Shown here piece by piece: positions 38,039 through 48,700 of a stretch of 64,000 nt of DNA (positions are counted from its first letter, which is position 1; each line of letters starts with the position of its first letter). The stretch lies in NCBI RefSeq assembly GCF_000002595.2, contig NC_057005.1, positions 2,412,880 through 2,476,879 on the forward strand, read 5' to 3'. The DNA comes from Chlamydomonas reinhardtii (Eukaryota > Chlorophyta > Chlorophyceae > Chlamydomonadales > Chlamydomonadaceae). Below the pieces are notes generated by a model. That model ran no database searches and was not told the origin of the DNA. It worked only from the letters and a program-made list of their open reading frames with translations. The translations under genes and the position numbers were made by a program.

Positions 38039-40858
38039 TTATTGCGTGGGGCGGTCCGCGACCTGAGCCAGCACCTCGCTCAGCGCCGCGCCCACCTCCC
38101 CGTTTGCCACTACCCGAATGCTGGCCTTCCAGTTCTTCCCCTTCAGCCCCGCCTCCTGCATGAACTCTGTCGGCGTGAGCTGCTGCGGCTGATTCACGTC
38201 GGCCCAAACACCCTCATTCTTCACCGCGCTGAGCTCAATGCAGGCCGGCGCATCCTTTGCACGCGCCCGCACCGCGTCCCGGTACTGTTGCATGTTGAAG
38301 CGGCCGCGCGCGCCGCGCTTGGCACCGCGGCCCACGCCACACACCACCGGCAACAGAACAGCCGCGACAGCAGCAGCCTTGGCCGCGGAGGCCATCGGCG
38401 CGCGCACGGGGGGCGCACTGAGTGCTGCCGCTGAGGCAGCGCGCGCGCGGTTGGCGGGTGCAGCAGGGGCGATGGGAGCGCTGCTGTCTGCCTGCTGGCG
38501 TCCTGTATCCCTGCTGTTGCTGCTGGGGTGCGGGCTAGCTGCAGCCGGCGTAAGAACCATCACTGGTTGCGAGGACGGTGCGCTGGGTGCCTGCGGCGTG
38601 ACGTCCGTCGGCGACTCCGGGTGGGCGGCAGGTGCGGGGTCAGGCGCCGCCGCTTTAGCGGCTGCCTTCCGAGCTGCAAGGCCCCGCCCCAGCACCGCAA
38701 CGCGCGGGTGGCCAGCCGCATGGCGTCGGACCATCGTCCGCACCAGGCTGGTCCGTCGCGCGTCTACGCGCCGCGCTGCGACTGCAGGCAGCTGTGGCAG
38801 CACCAGCCCGGCACCACCGACAGACTGCGCTGCGGGCACCGGCGCAACGTCCACCGCCGGCTGCTCCGTGCCCACCGGGATGACCGTCGGAGCCGCCGCC
38901 GCGGGCGCCCACGACGCTGCTGCCGGCTGCTCCGAGTGCTGCAGGGCCGCGGGGCTGTATTGGCTGTACTGCCCCTGCCCGGCCTGTGGCAATTGCTGCG
39001 GCCCCCACCACGACGCCATGCCGCCGCCGGTCGTGTGCTGCTGCTGCGGCTGCTGCATGGCGAACGCGGCGAAGCCAGGCGCGCCCACGAACACCTGCTG
39101 TGTGGCACCACCCGACCCGCTGCCCGGCAGCGGCTGGCGCAGCACTGAGACCAGCAGCTCGCTTGTAGATGTGAGCAACGCGCGCATGTCTGACAGCTGG
39201 TCTTTCAGGCTGGCGACTTCTTTGGTCAGGGCCGCGACCGCTTCGGCCAGCACCGACGCCCGCGCCTCCGCCGCTGCCAGCTTCGCCTCTGTGACGGCGT
39301 GCAGCGGCAGCGGCAGAGGCGTGTGAATGGCTGTTGTCCTAAGCTTCTGAGGCTGCGCGCGCTGTGCCGCAACGCGCTGAGTTGTTGCTGGGTGAGCCCG
39401 GTGCCTTCGGTTATCCCTTCGGTCCCCACCAACCATCCCCGCCCTATCCTCGTCACTTACCGTCGGTGCGTTCCCGCAGCTGCTGGTGCTTGTCCATTTG
39501 GTTCTGCAGGTCCTCCAGCGACATCTTTACCTGCATCGGCGCAGGGCTTGTTCTACTGAGCATCTGTGTGAGGCTGTGCGCGCCCGTGACTACCACCACA
39601 ATTTGCTTCGTCCGGACACATACGCATCCAGGACTCACCCCGTCTTCAAGGCGCTCCTGCTCCGCCATCAATGTTGGATGAATGGCCGGGATAGACGTGA
39701 TGGCCGCGAAGCCGGCGGGCGCCGACCCGGAGCGCGGTGAGGTTGCCCGCGGTATGCCGTTCTGCGGTTTCTGCGATGGCCCAGCACCGTTGGATGGCGC
39801 CGCCTGCTGCGCAGCAGCGGCTGGCTGCTGCTGCTGCTGCTTTCCTTGCTGAGGCGGTGGAGGCGGCGGTGCTGCTGCTGGTGGCGCCTGAGCCGCCGCT
39901 TTAGGCTGGGCAGCGCCAGAAGCCGGGGCGCTGCTGCTGGCCGCGGCAGCAGCCGGCGGGGGCGGCGCCGCTTTGGGCGGTGGCGGCGGGGCGGCGGCAG
40001 CCGCACTCGTGCCCTTGCTGGATGGCGACGCAGGCAGTGCCTCGGCCTCCTCCACATCCACCTTCTTGTAGGAGTCATCCCACGCGTCCGCCACCTTGAC
40101 CCGCTTGGGCACCTTGCTACCGCTGCTGTTCAGGGGCAGCGTTACCTTGTAGTTGCTGCCCGGCTTCCAGTAGCCAATGTGCCCATCCGAGTTGACGACC
40201 ACGTACTTGTACTCCAAGTCTAGCGCAGACCTGCTGCGCGAAGCATAAATCCCCGGCGGGGCGGGAGTTCAGGCACGATGTTCGACACCCACCTAACCCG
40301 TCGCCCTCCGTCGCCGCACTCGCCCCGACCCGTGCACCCCAGCACAAAACATAGATGATGAAGCCTAGCTAGGCACATGCATGCGCGGCTCACCCGGGCG
40401 CCACGTTCAGCTCGACGGTCCAGTAATCACCGTCCGTCCATTTCATGGCGATAGACCGCTTCGGGTCCCAGTTCCCCAGCGCGTCACCGGATCCAATCAT
40501 GGCAATTGTCTGTCCAAAGTTGACACGGTACCCGACCTTGAAGTTCAGCTTCAGTGAGCTGACAGTCGAAGACCTCGCGCCTGCACGCGAAACGCCAGCA
40601 GAACACGGCGTTAGCGTCCGTGAGCGCCAGCAAGGGCCTAGAAACCTGATTGGCTTACCAGCATCATCAGAAGAGTTGCTTTTAAAGCACCGGACTGCTG
40701 TCAACGACCGGCGCAGCAGCAAGCCGGGGCCCTGCGACAGAAGAGCGTGTCAGCTGCACTCGCATTTCTTTTGCAGAGCTAAACAAGGCATGGCGTGCAG
40801 GCTCGCAGCTACGGGCAGTGCTTTGCAGCGCAGAACGACCTACCCGGCAGGCTCCCAT
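38039..40858 (-). CDS. CBM20 starch-binding protein with coiled coil and SAND-like C-terminus
   Basis: Six exons on the minus strand, 40858-40844, 40731-40659, 40580-40394, 40230-39639, 39530-39461 and 39288-38039, give 728 residues in phase. The first ~35 residues (MGACRGPGLLLRRSLTAVRC...) look like a plastid transit peptide. CBM20 spans ~40-150: KLNFKVGYRVNFGQTIAMIG, GDALGNWDPKRSIAMKW, DYWTVELNVAPG, EYKYVVVNSDGHIGYWKPGSN, with the usual binding Trp residues. A Pro/Ala/Gln-rich linker follows, then a coiled coil (AEAVAALTKEVASLKDQLSD, ~330-370), a long Ala/Pro/Gln-rich disordered part, and a C-terminal block with LTPTEFMQEAGLKGKNWKAS. This last pattern resembles SAND domains (TPxEF..aAG...K.WK.SIR), as in volvocine RegA-like proteins. 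NWKASI also fits the Rubisco-binding pattern [DN]W[KR]xx[LIVA] known from pyrenoid proteins such as SAGA1, which also carries CBM20. The role is undecided: starch sheath/pyrenoid or regulator. Confidence 0.8.
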
Positions 40859-41970
40859 CGCAGCTGGCGCGCCAGCGTGTACCCCTGGCCTAGAGCTGAG
40901 CTGATTCACCATTTCTTAGCACCTGGCGTTTGTTGTTTGGCCCGCCAGGGGGGCCAGAGGGCACTGGACCTCGTCCAGCAAAAGGAGCGGGAAGAAGGGC
41001 TGGGGCTCGATCGCGTAGTGCGTTAGGAGTGCATGTTCAGGCTGTGCCCTGGAGAGCTGTTTACAAGAAGGGTTTGGCATTGAAGCGCCGAAGCCCCATC
41101 ACCCAATGGGCTCCGCGACAGTCTCATTCCGCGTTCTTACACAGTTATCCTTGCCTCGATAGGGTATTTGTTACGCCAGCAAGCGCTTCTTAATTTTTTT
41201 TTGGATTCTGGCAGGGTCCACAGGCTGTAGACAACCCCAGGATCCCCGATATTGTCAGCGAGGGCTTTGTGACCCGGACCTTGCATCGCTAGCAACTCTG
41301 CAATAGGCCGTGGACCTTGCCAAACGGCCTACAGGCGAATGCCAGTGAGTCCGAGCCTGTCGCGCGTCAACGGCCCTGGGCAGTGTCGTCAGCTGCCTGA
41401 CCCCCGTTGCATAACCGGAAACCCCGCGTCCCCCGTTGCCTACTGTGCAGCTCCGGAGTTTGCTTGAAGTCCAGGCGCCCGGTGCGTGAATAACGGGGTC
41501 CCTGGTGAAGACCGTGTGGTGCACCTTTCAGTGACTCGGTGTTGACTGACAAGCCACACACCCTCCAGGTGCTCTGCGCTACATCCTAGGCACGGTTCTC
41601 ATGGTTGTGGGAGTGGTGAGTCAGTCGTGCCTGTGCGCGTTTAAGCGCTGCAAACTCTGCGACATCGACGGACGGCACGTGTGCTCCCTCCTTAACATCC
41701 CTTCATGCACTACAGTGGTTTACAACGCCTTACACCATCTGTCACTGTCACGAAGTCGGGCCCTGCTTCGCCCTTGTCCAGGTCCTGCCTCTTGGATACG
41801 CCCTGTTTAAGCGCAAGAACCCCCTGGCCTCCACCTTCCGGCCGCTGCGCACATCGGCATAAAGTGCCTTTGGTAGCAAGACACCAGCTAGCAGCTAGCA
41901 CATAAGGCGAGCTCTTCAGTAGTTCCGCAGACGAAACAGCAAGGAGCGTTTAGAGCGTGAGGCGGCAGTC
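40859..41970. promoter_or_regulatory. Divergent intergenic region, CBM20 gene (-) / hydratase gene (+)
   Basis: 1.1 kb with only short, unsupported frames. It must contain both promoters. I saw no strong TATA box and no repeat. A T-run lies near 41190. Confidence 0.4.
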
Positions 41971-44199
41971 ATGCAGCCTGCTCTGGTGAGTCATGCCCTG
42001 CACGCAGCTGCGATGAGCGCCATCGGCGCCCGTGGCCTGCTGCACGCTCTGGCGTCCACAGCATCCCGCGGCGCGTGCTTCGGCGCAGCCGCTGGGCCTA
42101 GCGGTCTCGGCGCAAGCAGCTGCGCCGCCACGGCACCGGTTTCCCGTGCCTGGACGCTCGCCTTCTCCACCTCCACGGCTGCAGCCAGCCTCGGGAACAA
42201 GCACGGCGCCAGTGCCGGCGCTGCTGCATCGCCCGGCGCCGGTGGCGCAGCCGTGCCCGGCACCGGTGCCGCTGCCACGGCCGAGGGCGAGAGCGGGCTG
42301 CACGTGAGCGTGGAGCCGCTGTCGGGCGCACACGAGGGCGTGTCCGTCATCAGCCTCAGCCGGCCGGCCGCGCGCAATGCCATCGGGCGGCAGCTGCTGC
42401 GCGAGCTGGCGGAGGCGCTGGACACTGTGCGGCAGGAGCGGACCACGCGCTGCGTGCTGGTGCGCAGCGTGGTTTCAGGTGCGGGCAAAGGCGTGGGTGG
42501 GAGGAGGGGCTTCGAAACCAAACCCCTGGTAGACCGAGGCCAGGGGATGGTTGCGACCTGGCATGGGCTTAAAAGCGGCTTTGCAATGAGCGGCGTGAGC
42601 AGCAGGGATCCGTCGGGCGCGCTGGGTACCAGCATGAGCTTGGAACAGGGGCTGCCCGTGCGATAAGCCTGCGCAGCGCCGTACCTCACCAGCATGTCGT
42701 TCCACCCCATCTAGTCACGTTGTGCCCCGGGCATGCAGGCGTGTTCTGCGCCGGCGCCGACCTGAAGGAGCGCGCCGGCATGACGCAGAGCGAGGCCGCG
42801 GAGTTCGTGTCGCGCATCCGCCGCACCTTCTCCGAGTTGCAGGTACGGCGGCGGGGTGCCTAGCGACTGGCTTGGGGTGGTAGCGCGTAGTTGCAGTGCA
42901 CGTACTGCCCCACAAGGCTGGGCAGGGGGCACAGACGGCGGTACCTGACATTAGGCTTGGGTTACGGAACTGCGCTCCACGCGCTGCTTGCCCTCCCTTG
43001 CGCGGCGGCGCGCGCAGGACCTGCCCATGCCCACGGTGGCTGTGGTGGAGGGCCTGGCCCTGGGCGGCGGCGCGGAGCTGGCGCTGGCGTGTGACATACG
43101 CGTCATGGGCGCCGGCGCCTCCATCGCATTCCCGGAGGCGCAGCTGGGCATCATCCCCGGAGCCGGCGGCACGCAGGTGCGCCACTGGGGCGGTGCGGAG
43201 GTACTGGGGCTAAGCCACTTGTGCTGCTGCACGGATGCGGCGCCCTGCTTCCGTGCTTGGTGGTGGGCGGTTGCCGGAACTCGTTGCGCTAGTGCCATGG
43301 TGGTACCGCATGCCTGAACAGACATTGCCGCATACCAAGGCTGACTCGTTTCCGGATGTTGTTGCTCTCGCATGGGACGCGGTGTGGCTCCGCAGCGGCT
43401 GCCGCGCATTGTGGGCGCCAGCCGTGCCAAGGAGCTCATCTTCACGGGGCGGCGTGTGGGCGGCGAGGAGGCGCAGAAGCTGATGCTGGCGGACCACGTC
43501 GTGCCAGACGACCAGGTGAGGAGGGAGGAGGGAGGAGGGCGGGCAGGTGTTGAGGGCCACGAGTTTGTCGGCGTCTTTAGAATGGCCTTTTTGCGTGCTT
43601 GCGGAGTGCTAGCGGTGCTGGGCATGCTGGCGCCGGGCGGGTGCCTGACGCTGACGGCTCAAGTCCCGCCCCAGGCTCGTGGTCCTCAAGTCCCTTGGGG
43701 AACTGACCCGTCCTGTCCTGTGCTGTGCTCGTTTGCCTGCTGTCTGTCACCCTCACACACTGCAGGTGTACAACCGCGCACTGCAGCTTGCGGAGCAGAT
43801 TGTGCGCAGCGCGCCTTTGTCCCTGCGGCAGGCAAAGGTGAGTCCCCATGGTATTTTATCGTCTTCACAGGGCAATACACAGTTTGGATTGCCCATTAGC
43901 TATCTACTACTGACCCCGCCCGGCCATCGCAAGCAGCAGCTATTTACTTCGTAAACCAATGCCGACGCCAGCACTGCTCCAACCTTAGCCGCCTCTTCAC
44001 CAAACGCCTCTTTGAGCCGTTCCAACCGCTCCAATCCCATGCCGCGCAGGCCGCCGTGAACCGCGGTTTGGAGGTTGACCTTCACACGGGCCTGGCGATG
44101 GAGGAGGCGCTGTACGCGCAGCTGTTGCCCACGCGGGACCGGCAGGAGGGACTCAAGGCGTTCGCGGAGAAGCGCAAGCCCGCCTACACCGGGGAGTAG
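41971..44199 (+). CDS. Enoyl-CoA hydratase/isomerase family, AUH-type methylglutaconyl-CoA hydratase
   Basis: Six exons, 41971-42478, 42739-42842, 43018-43176, 43396-43515, 43766-43837 and 44050-44199, give 370 residues. Crotonase-fold enzymes hydrate enoyl-CoA; AUH acts on 3-methylglutaconyl-CoA in leucine breakdown in mitochondria. Family blocks are in order: [35 protein letters not shown] (CoA oxyanion loop), [22 protein letters not shown] with the first catalytic Glu, and [20 protein letters not shown] with the second. These are followed by [23 protein letters not shown]-like LADHVVPDD, and the AUH-type tail [20 protein letters not shown] with [11 protein letters not shown]. About 110 Ala/Ser/Arg-rich residues precede the fold; the first part is a mitochondrial presequence and the rest a spacer. 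Both active-site glutamates are kept, so it should be active. Substrate choice within the family is inference. The exons are in consistent phase. Confidence 0.93.
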
Positions 44200-44735
44200 G
44201 AGGCAGCTTCGGAGAAAAGCTGGTTGTGGTGGTGTGGGGGGGGCAGGGCCGCTGTCAGGCTTGCGGTTGAGGCCCGGGCGGTGGAGAGCGGAGTTGGGAT
44301 GGATGAGAAGAAGGGCTGTTGAATGTGGAACGGGTTTGTGGGCAATTGCGGAGCCGCAGCGCACTGGCAGTGGAATGTCACCTGTGCATGATGCACGGTG
44401 TGATGGGGTGCCCCTGATGGTGCAGAAGTCTTGGAGCTGAAACTCCTGGAAGTTGGCCTGGGGCAAGGATGAGGTGGAAACGTGCCGTACCCGCAACCGG
44501 ACAATGCTCAACATGTTAGCTGCTGTTGTAGGTCAGGCATAACTCGTGCTTTGGTAGCTGTGTGCCTAGATTTTTGGACAATGTAGACATTTATCCTTGT
44601 CCCGGTCGAGTCTCTCTGTGCGTTTATCCATGTCGCAGTCGAGTCTCTCCATGTTACCCCGAATAAGGTACCATCCCAGGAAAAGGCCTTGGGCGGGCTC
44701 GTGCCTTCTCTGGGTTGCATCACACGAACTCGAAC
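44200..44735. other. Hydratase 3' flank with a 33-bp imperfect tandem repeat
   Basis: No exon supported. A 33-base unit beginning TTTATCC at 44590 is repeated at 44623 with a handful of mismatches. No TGTAA was found here, so the hydratase polyadenylation site is unclear. Confidence 0.5.
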
Positions 44736-45193
44736 ATGGCGAATACTGTGCACGAGGTGGTTGTCGCTGCGGCGGCTGCCAGCCACCTCGCTGCAATGGA
44801 TTTGGTGGGAAGGGGAACACGACGTGCCGCTGCAGCCTACCCACTAACCCACGCATTGAGCATCATCGCGGGAGGCAGGTCAGCCGCAGCAGGCGGGTGC
44901 ACCGGTGCAGAGGTGGCAGCGATCGATGCGGCGGCGGATGTCGGGATGTGGCGCACAGCGGCAGCACGGCGCAAGCGTTGCCTCCGTTAGTCCGTTTACT
45001 CTCTGCCAGGATATCCCAGTCAGGATGGATTGGGGAGCCGCTACCAACGGCCGCATGCAGCTGCTGCAACGACTCCTGGATGTAAGTGGCAGGGAGGCCG
45101 CCGACGCTTTTCGGGGCTGTGCACATGTCTTGATGACCGCAGTTGCTGTGCGTGGGCTACGACTACAACAATCTATTACATATGTCGCATTAG
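44736..45193 (+). CDS. Tentative small three-exon gene, unknown protein (100 residues)
   Basis: Proposed exons 44736-44912, 45010-45081 and 45143-45193, all phase 0. The protein begins MANTVHEVVVAAAAASHL, is Ala-rich, and continues RMDWGAATNGRMQLLQRLLD and LLCVGYDYNNLLHMSH before the stop. The last junction uses a clean GTAAGT donor and CAG acceptor with a 61-base intron, short for this genome. No family is recognised and there is no upstream promoter evidence. The only TGTAA nearby is the donor itself, so the segment might instead be 3' UTR of the hydratase gene. It would overlap the 3' UTR of the convergent minus-strand gene. Confidence 0.3.
45176..45180 (-). terminator. TGTAA signal (minus strand) of the coiled-coil gene
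   Basis: TTACA on the plus strand, about 560 bases after the minus-strand stop codon at 45739; no closer signal was seen in 45181-45738, where only unsupported short frames occur. Confidence 0.45.
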
Positions 45194-45738
45194 TCCGTCA
45201 CGACAGCTAGCGTCTACATTCCTGTATCTACTGATATACTATATTTGCTGGCGCTAACCCTCAAAGGCCCGTTCCACACCAGTTCTACCTGCCAGCAGCA
45301 GTTCGCCTTACGGCGGTGCCCTGGCATGAATTGCGCGCGTGGGTGCACGCGCTTCGTCAACGCCTCTTCAGCGCATCCCAAGTCTTGATTAAGAAACGGC
45401 AATACATGCACGTCCAACAACCGCGCGCATAATGACATTGTCTCCTGACTGCTGCCAACACGTCACCCGCTGACCATTGCACCTCCTGCGTACCCCTGAA
45501 GCACCACCCATGCCCACACGCTACGCCACACCAAACTTCCAACTCTCACATGCTGTCACCGACTCACCGTTTCCAACACTACCCAAGCCCACGACCGGCA
45601 CAACCTCTTCCCCATATCAGAACACACAGCACGGGGGCCGTGCCCCAACCCTCTGGCTGCGAGCTCTCACGAGCTCTCCTCAACGTCACCATTTCATCAC
45701 CCCTCCAATCAGCCATAGCCCCAGTCGGCTCAGGCACC

Positions 45739-48700
45739 TCAGTGCACACGCCCTGAGCTGAGTGCCACAGCCAGGTCCTGCTCAATGGCGCCGTGCAGCA
45801 TAGAGGCCTTGCGGCTGAGAGCGCTGTTTGGGCGGCTGGCCGCCAGGCTGCCGCCCGCAGAAGTGCCGGTCGTCGTCTTGATCACCCGCTCCACCTCCTA
45901 CAGAAACAACCAAGACCCAAGAGGCAAGAAATCCCAATCAGGAGCGGGCCCTGGATTTGGTAGTCCTTGCAACTGATGGCAGACGCAGCGCATGACGATC
46001 ACTGTTCGCAACTACGGAATATCCAATCCCAGGTCCGGGCCTCCGGCACGGGCATCCAGGCCCCTCGCGCACCTTTAGTCCCGTGGACACGGCGATGGTG
46101 GCCTTCTTTTTCTGCTTGGTCACCGACTTGCTTGCGATGGCGCCGCCGGGCGTGGGCGGCGGCCCGTCCTTGGTGCCCTCCAGCGCGTCGCGCATCTGGC
46201 CGCGCCGCAGCCCGCTGGGGCTCATTTTGCAGGCGCGCGACACGTAGGTGAGCACGTACTCGCGCACCGCCTCTGACAGGTACGGCTGGTCCATGCGCTT
46301 GACGCGGAAGGCCACGTCGATGAGCGCGGACAGAAAGCCCTCGTAGGTGAGCACCGGCGCCGAGGTGTTGATGGCGTTGGCGTCCAGCTTGGCGTACGCC
46401 TTGAACACGGCCTGAGGAAGCGTGGGCGCGGCAAGGAAAGGAGTGTTTTTGGGAGGGTGTCAGCGGGGTGCGAACCGAGTTGATGAGCAAGAGTGATGGG
46501 GGTTGGGAAGGAGGCAGCGCGCTGTGCTGTGCTGTGGTCACGTCCCAACGGGGAGGATCCTGGAGGAGCGGCACACGCGCGGGGGCAGCCAATACGCCGT
46601 CCGATGGGCCCCCTACTAGACCCCTGCCCAAGCACACACCCACAGCCTCACGGCACATACGCTCCGCCGGGGGGCCCCCTCCTCCCAGCCATCCTATCCT
46701 ACCTCGCAGTCGCGCGGGTGCATCATCTTGTGCGGCTGCGTCACGTTGCTGACGCGGCTGGTGGCGCGTGGGTCGGACGTCTCCGTCTCCTTGCAGAACA
46801 GCATCCACTGCTGGAAGGGCATGCCGGGCGGCCAGTAGGCGGCGAAGTTGTTCTCCAGTTGGGCGTAGTAGAGGAACACGGCGCGCAGGTCGCCGTGGTA
46901 GTGGTGCAGCACCTTCTGGACCGAGTAGCTGCGGGGGGCGGCAGTGGAGTTGGGGCGGTGAGGTTAGTTCCAAGCCCGTGCTCGGAGTTGGGGCAGAGTG
47001 CGGGGATGCTGGGGGATGCGGGGTGATGCGGTGCAACGCATGCATGAATGGCGCTAAGAAGCAGGGACGCCCTGCGTTAGTTCACAAGTGTCTGGCTCCA
47101 ACAAAAAATAGTCCCAACCGCCGCGTACCTCTCGCCGAAGGGGTTGGTCTGCCCCACGAACAGCTTCTGCACGCGGTCCAGCACCTCCTGCATGCCCGGC
47201 TCCATGTCGCCCTCGCGGTGGGTGGTGGCGTAGCGCTCCGCAATGTCGGAGAACTGCAGCAGCTGCCGCTTCAACGCCGCCACCGTCGTGGACTCCTCCC
47301 TGGCAGCACGCGTGCGCAGGTGAGGGGACAGCGACGCGGGGTGCAGGTGTCAGGGCAGGGACTGCATGGCGTCTAAATATGATGTTTATAACGTCCCCAA
47401 CCCCACACCACTTTCCACCCAGCAAAATCGACACGGTAAGCGCGCCCTGGCGCCCGCCCCGCCCACCCATCCACCCAGCCCTCCCTCCCTCCGCCTCACT
47501 TGAGCCGCTCCGTGAGCCTCAGCACCTCCTCCTCCAGCTGGTCGGTACGCTCCTTGCCTGTGGCGTCGCGCTCGTGGCACTCCCGCAGCGCCGTCATGAC
47601 GGTGCCGCGCTCGCCGTCCAGCGTGTGCTGCAGCGAGTGGTTGCGGTGCTCCAGCTCCGTGATCCGCGTCTCCGCCTCGTGCGCGCGCTGCGGAGGGGAG
47701 AACGGGCGGCGGGAGGAGGAACAAAGCAGGGTGAGGAAGGGAGAGGTGCGCGCATTGCCGTGCTGCAGGCTGCGCCGCGCAGGGCGGTTCTGAGTATACC
47801 GTAACGTGCTCACGCAGTCCCGGCTTATGTCGCACTTTCCCGGCGGCATGCTGTACAGTACCCTGTCTGTCCCCGGGCACACGGACAAACGCTGCGCCCC
47901 GCCGCTGTGTAATCCCCCACGCCCCCACCCCGCCGCCCCAGCAGCCCTCAGTCTCCCCACCTTGCGCAGCTCATCCACCTCGGCCCGCGCCGCCGCCAGG
48001 TCCTGCCGCGCTACCAGCAGCGAGGAGTGCAGCTCGGAGGTGCGCTGGTCGTAGGCCGCCACCAGCAGCTCCTTCTCGCGCTCCAGCTGCCGCACCTTGG
48101 CTGCACTGGCCTCCGCCAGCTGGTTCTGCGCCAGTAGCTGGTCGCGTGTGGACTCCAGGTCGCGCGTGAGCTGCTGCATCATCAGCGGTGCGCCGCGGCT
48201 GCCCGCGTTCACGTGGCCTGTGCCCGGGTTGGGGCTGCTGGCGGTGGGTGGCCGCGAGCGCGCCGGCGAGGGCGAGGGGCTGGGCGAGCGCTCCGGCACC
48301 ATGCCCGTGTGGGGAATGACGCCGGGCACGGGTGAGGGGTTCAACGTGGAATTGCGGAGCGGCGAGGTGCCCGTGTTGCGGCCAAAGGCCACGGGAGAGG
48401 ACCCGGGCCGCGGCGGCCGCGCCCCGGCGCTGCTGCGCTCCACCAGCGCCGGCACGCCGCCGCCCACCGCGGGCGAGGCGGGCGCGGGCCGTGCCGACTG
48501 GATGCGGCCGGCGCCGGGGGCGGGGTAGGTGCTGGCCATGCCGCCCTGCGCGCCGGCCTGGCCGCCGCTGACGCTGGAGGAGTGGTGCTTCCCCTGTGGT
48601 GCCGCCGCGTAGGGGTTGAAGTTGGGCAGCTGCGTGGCGCTGAGGCTGCTGGAAAGCGGCCGCCCGGGGAACGGGCCGCCCGCAGCGCCGCCCGAGGGCG

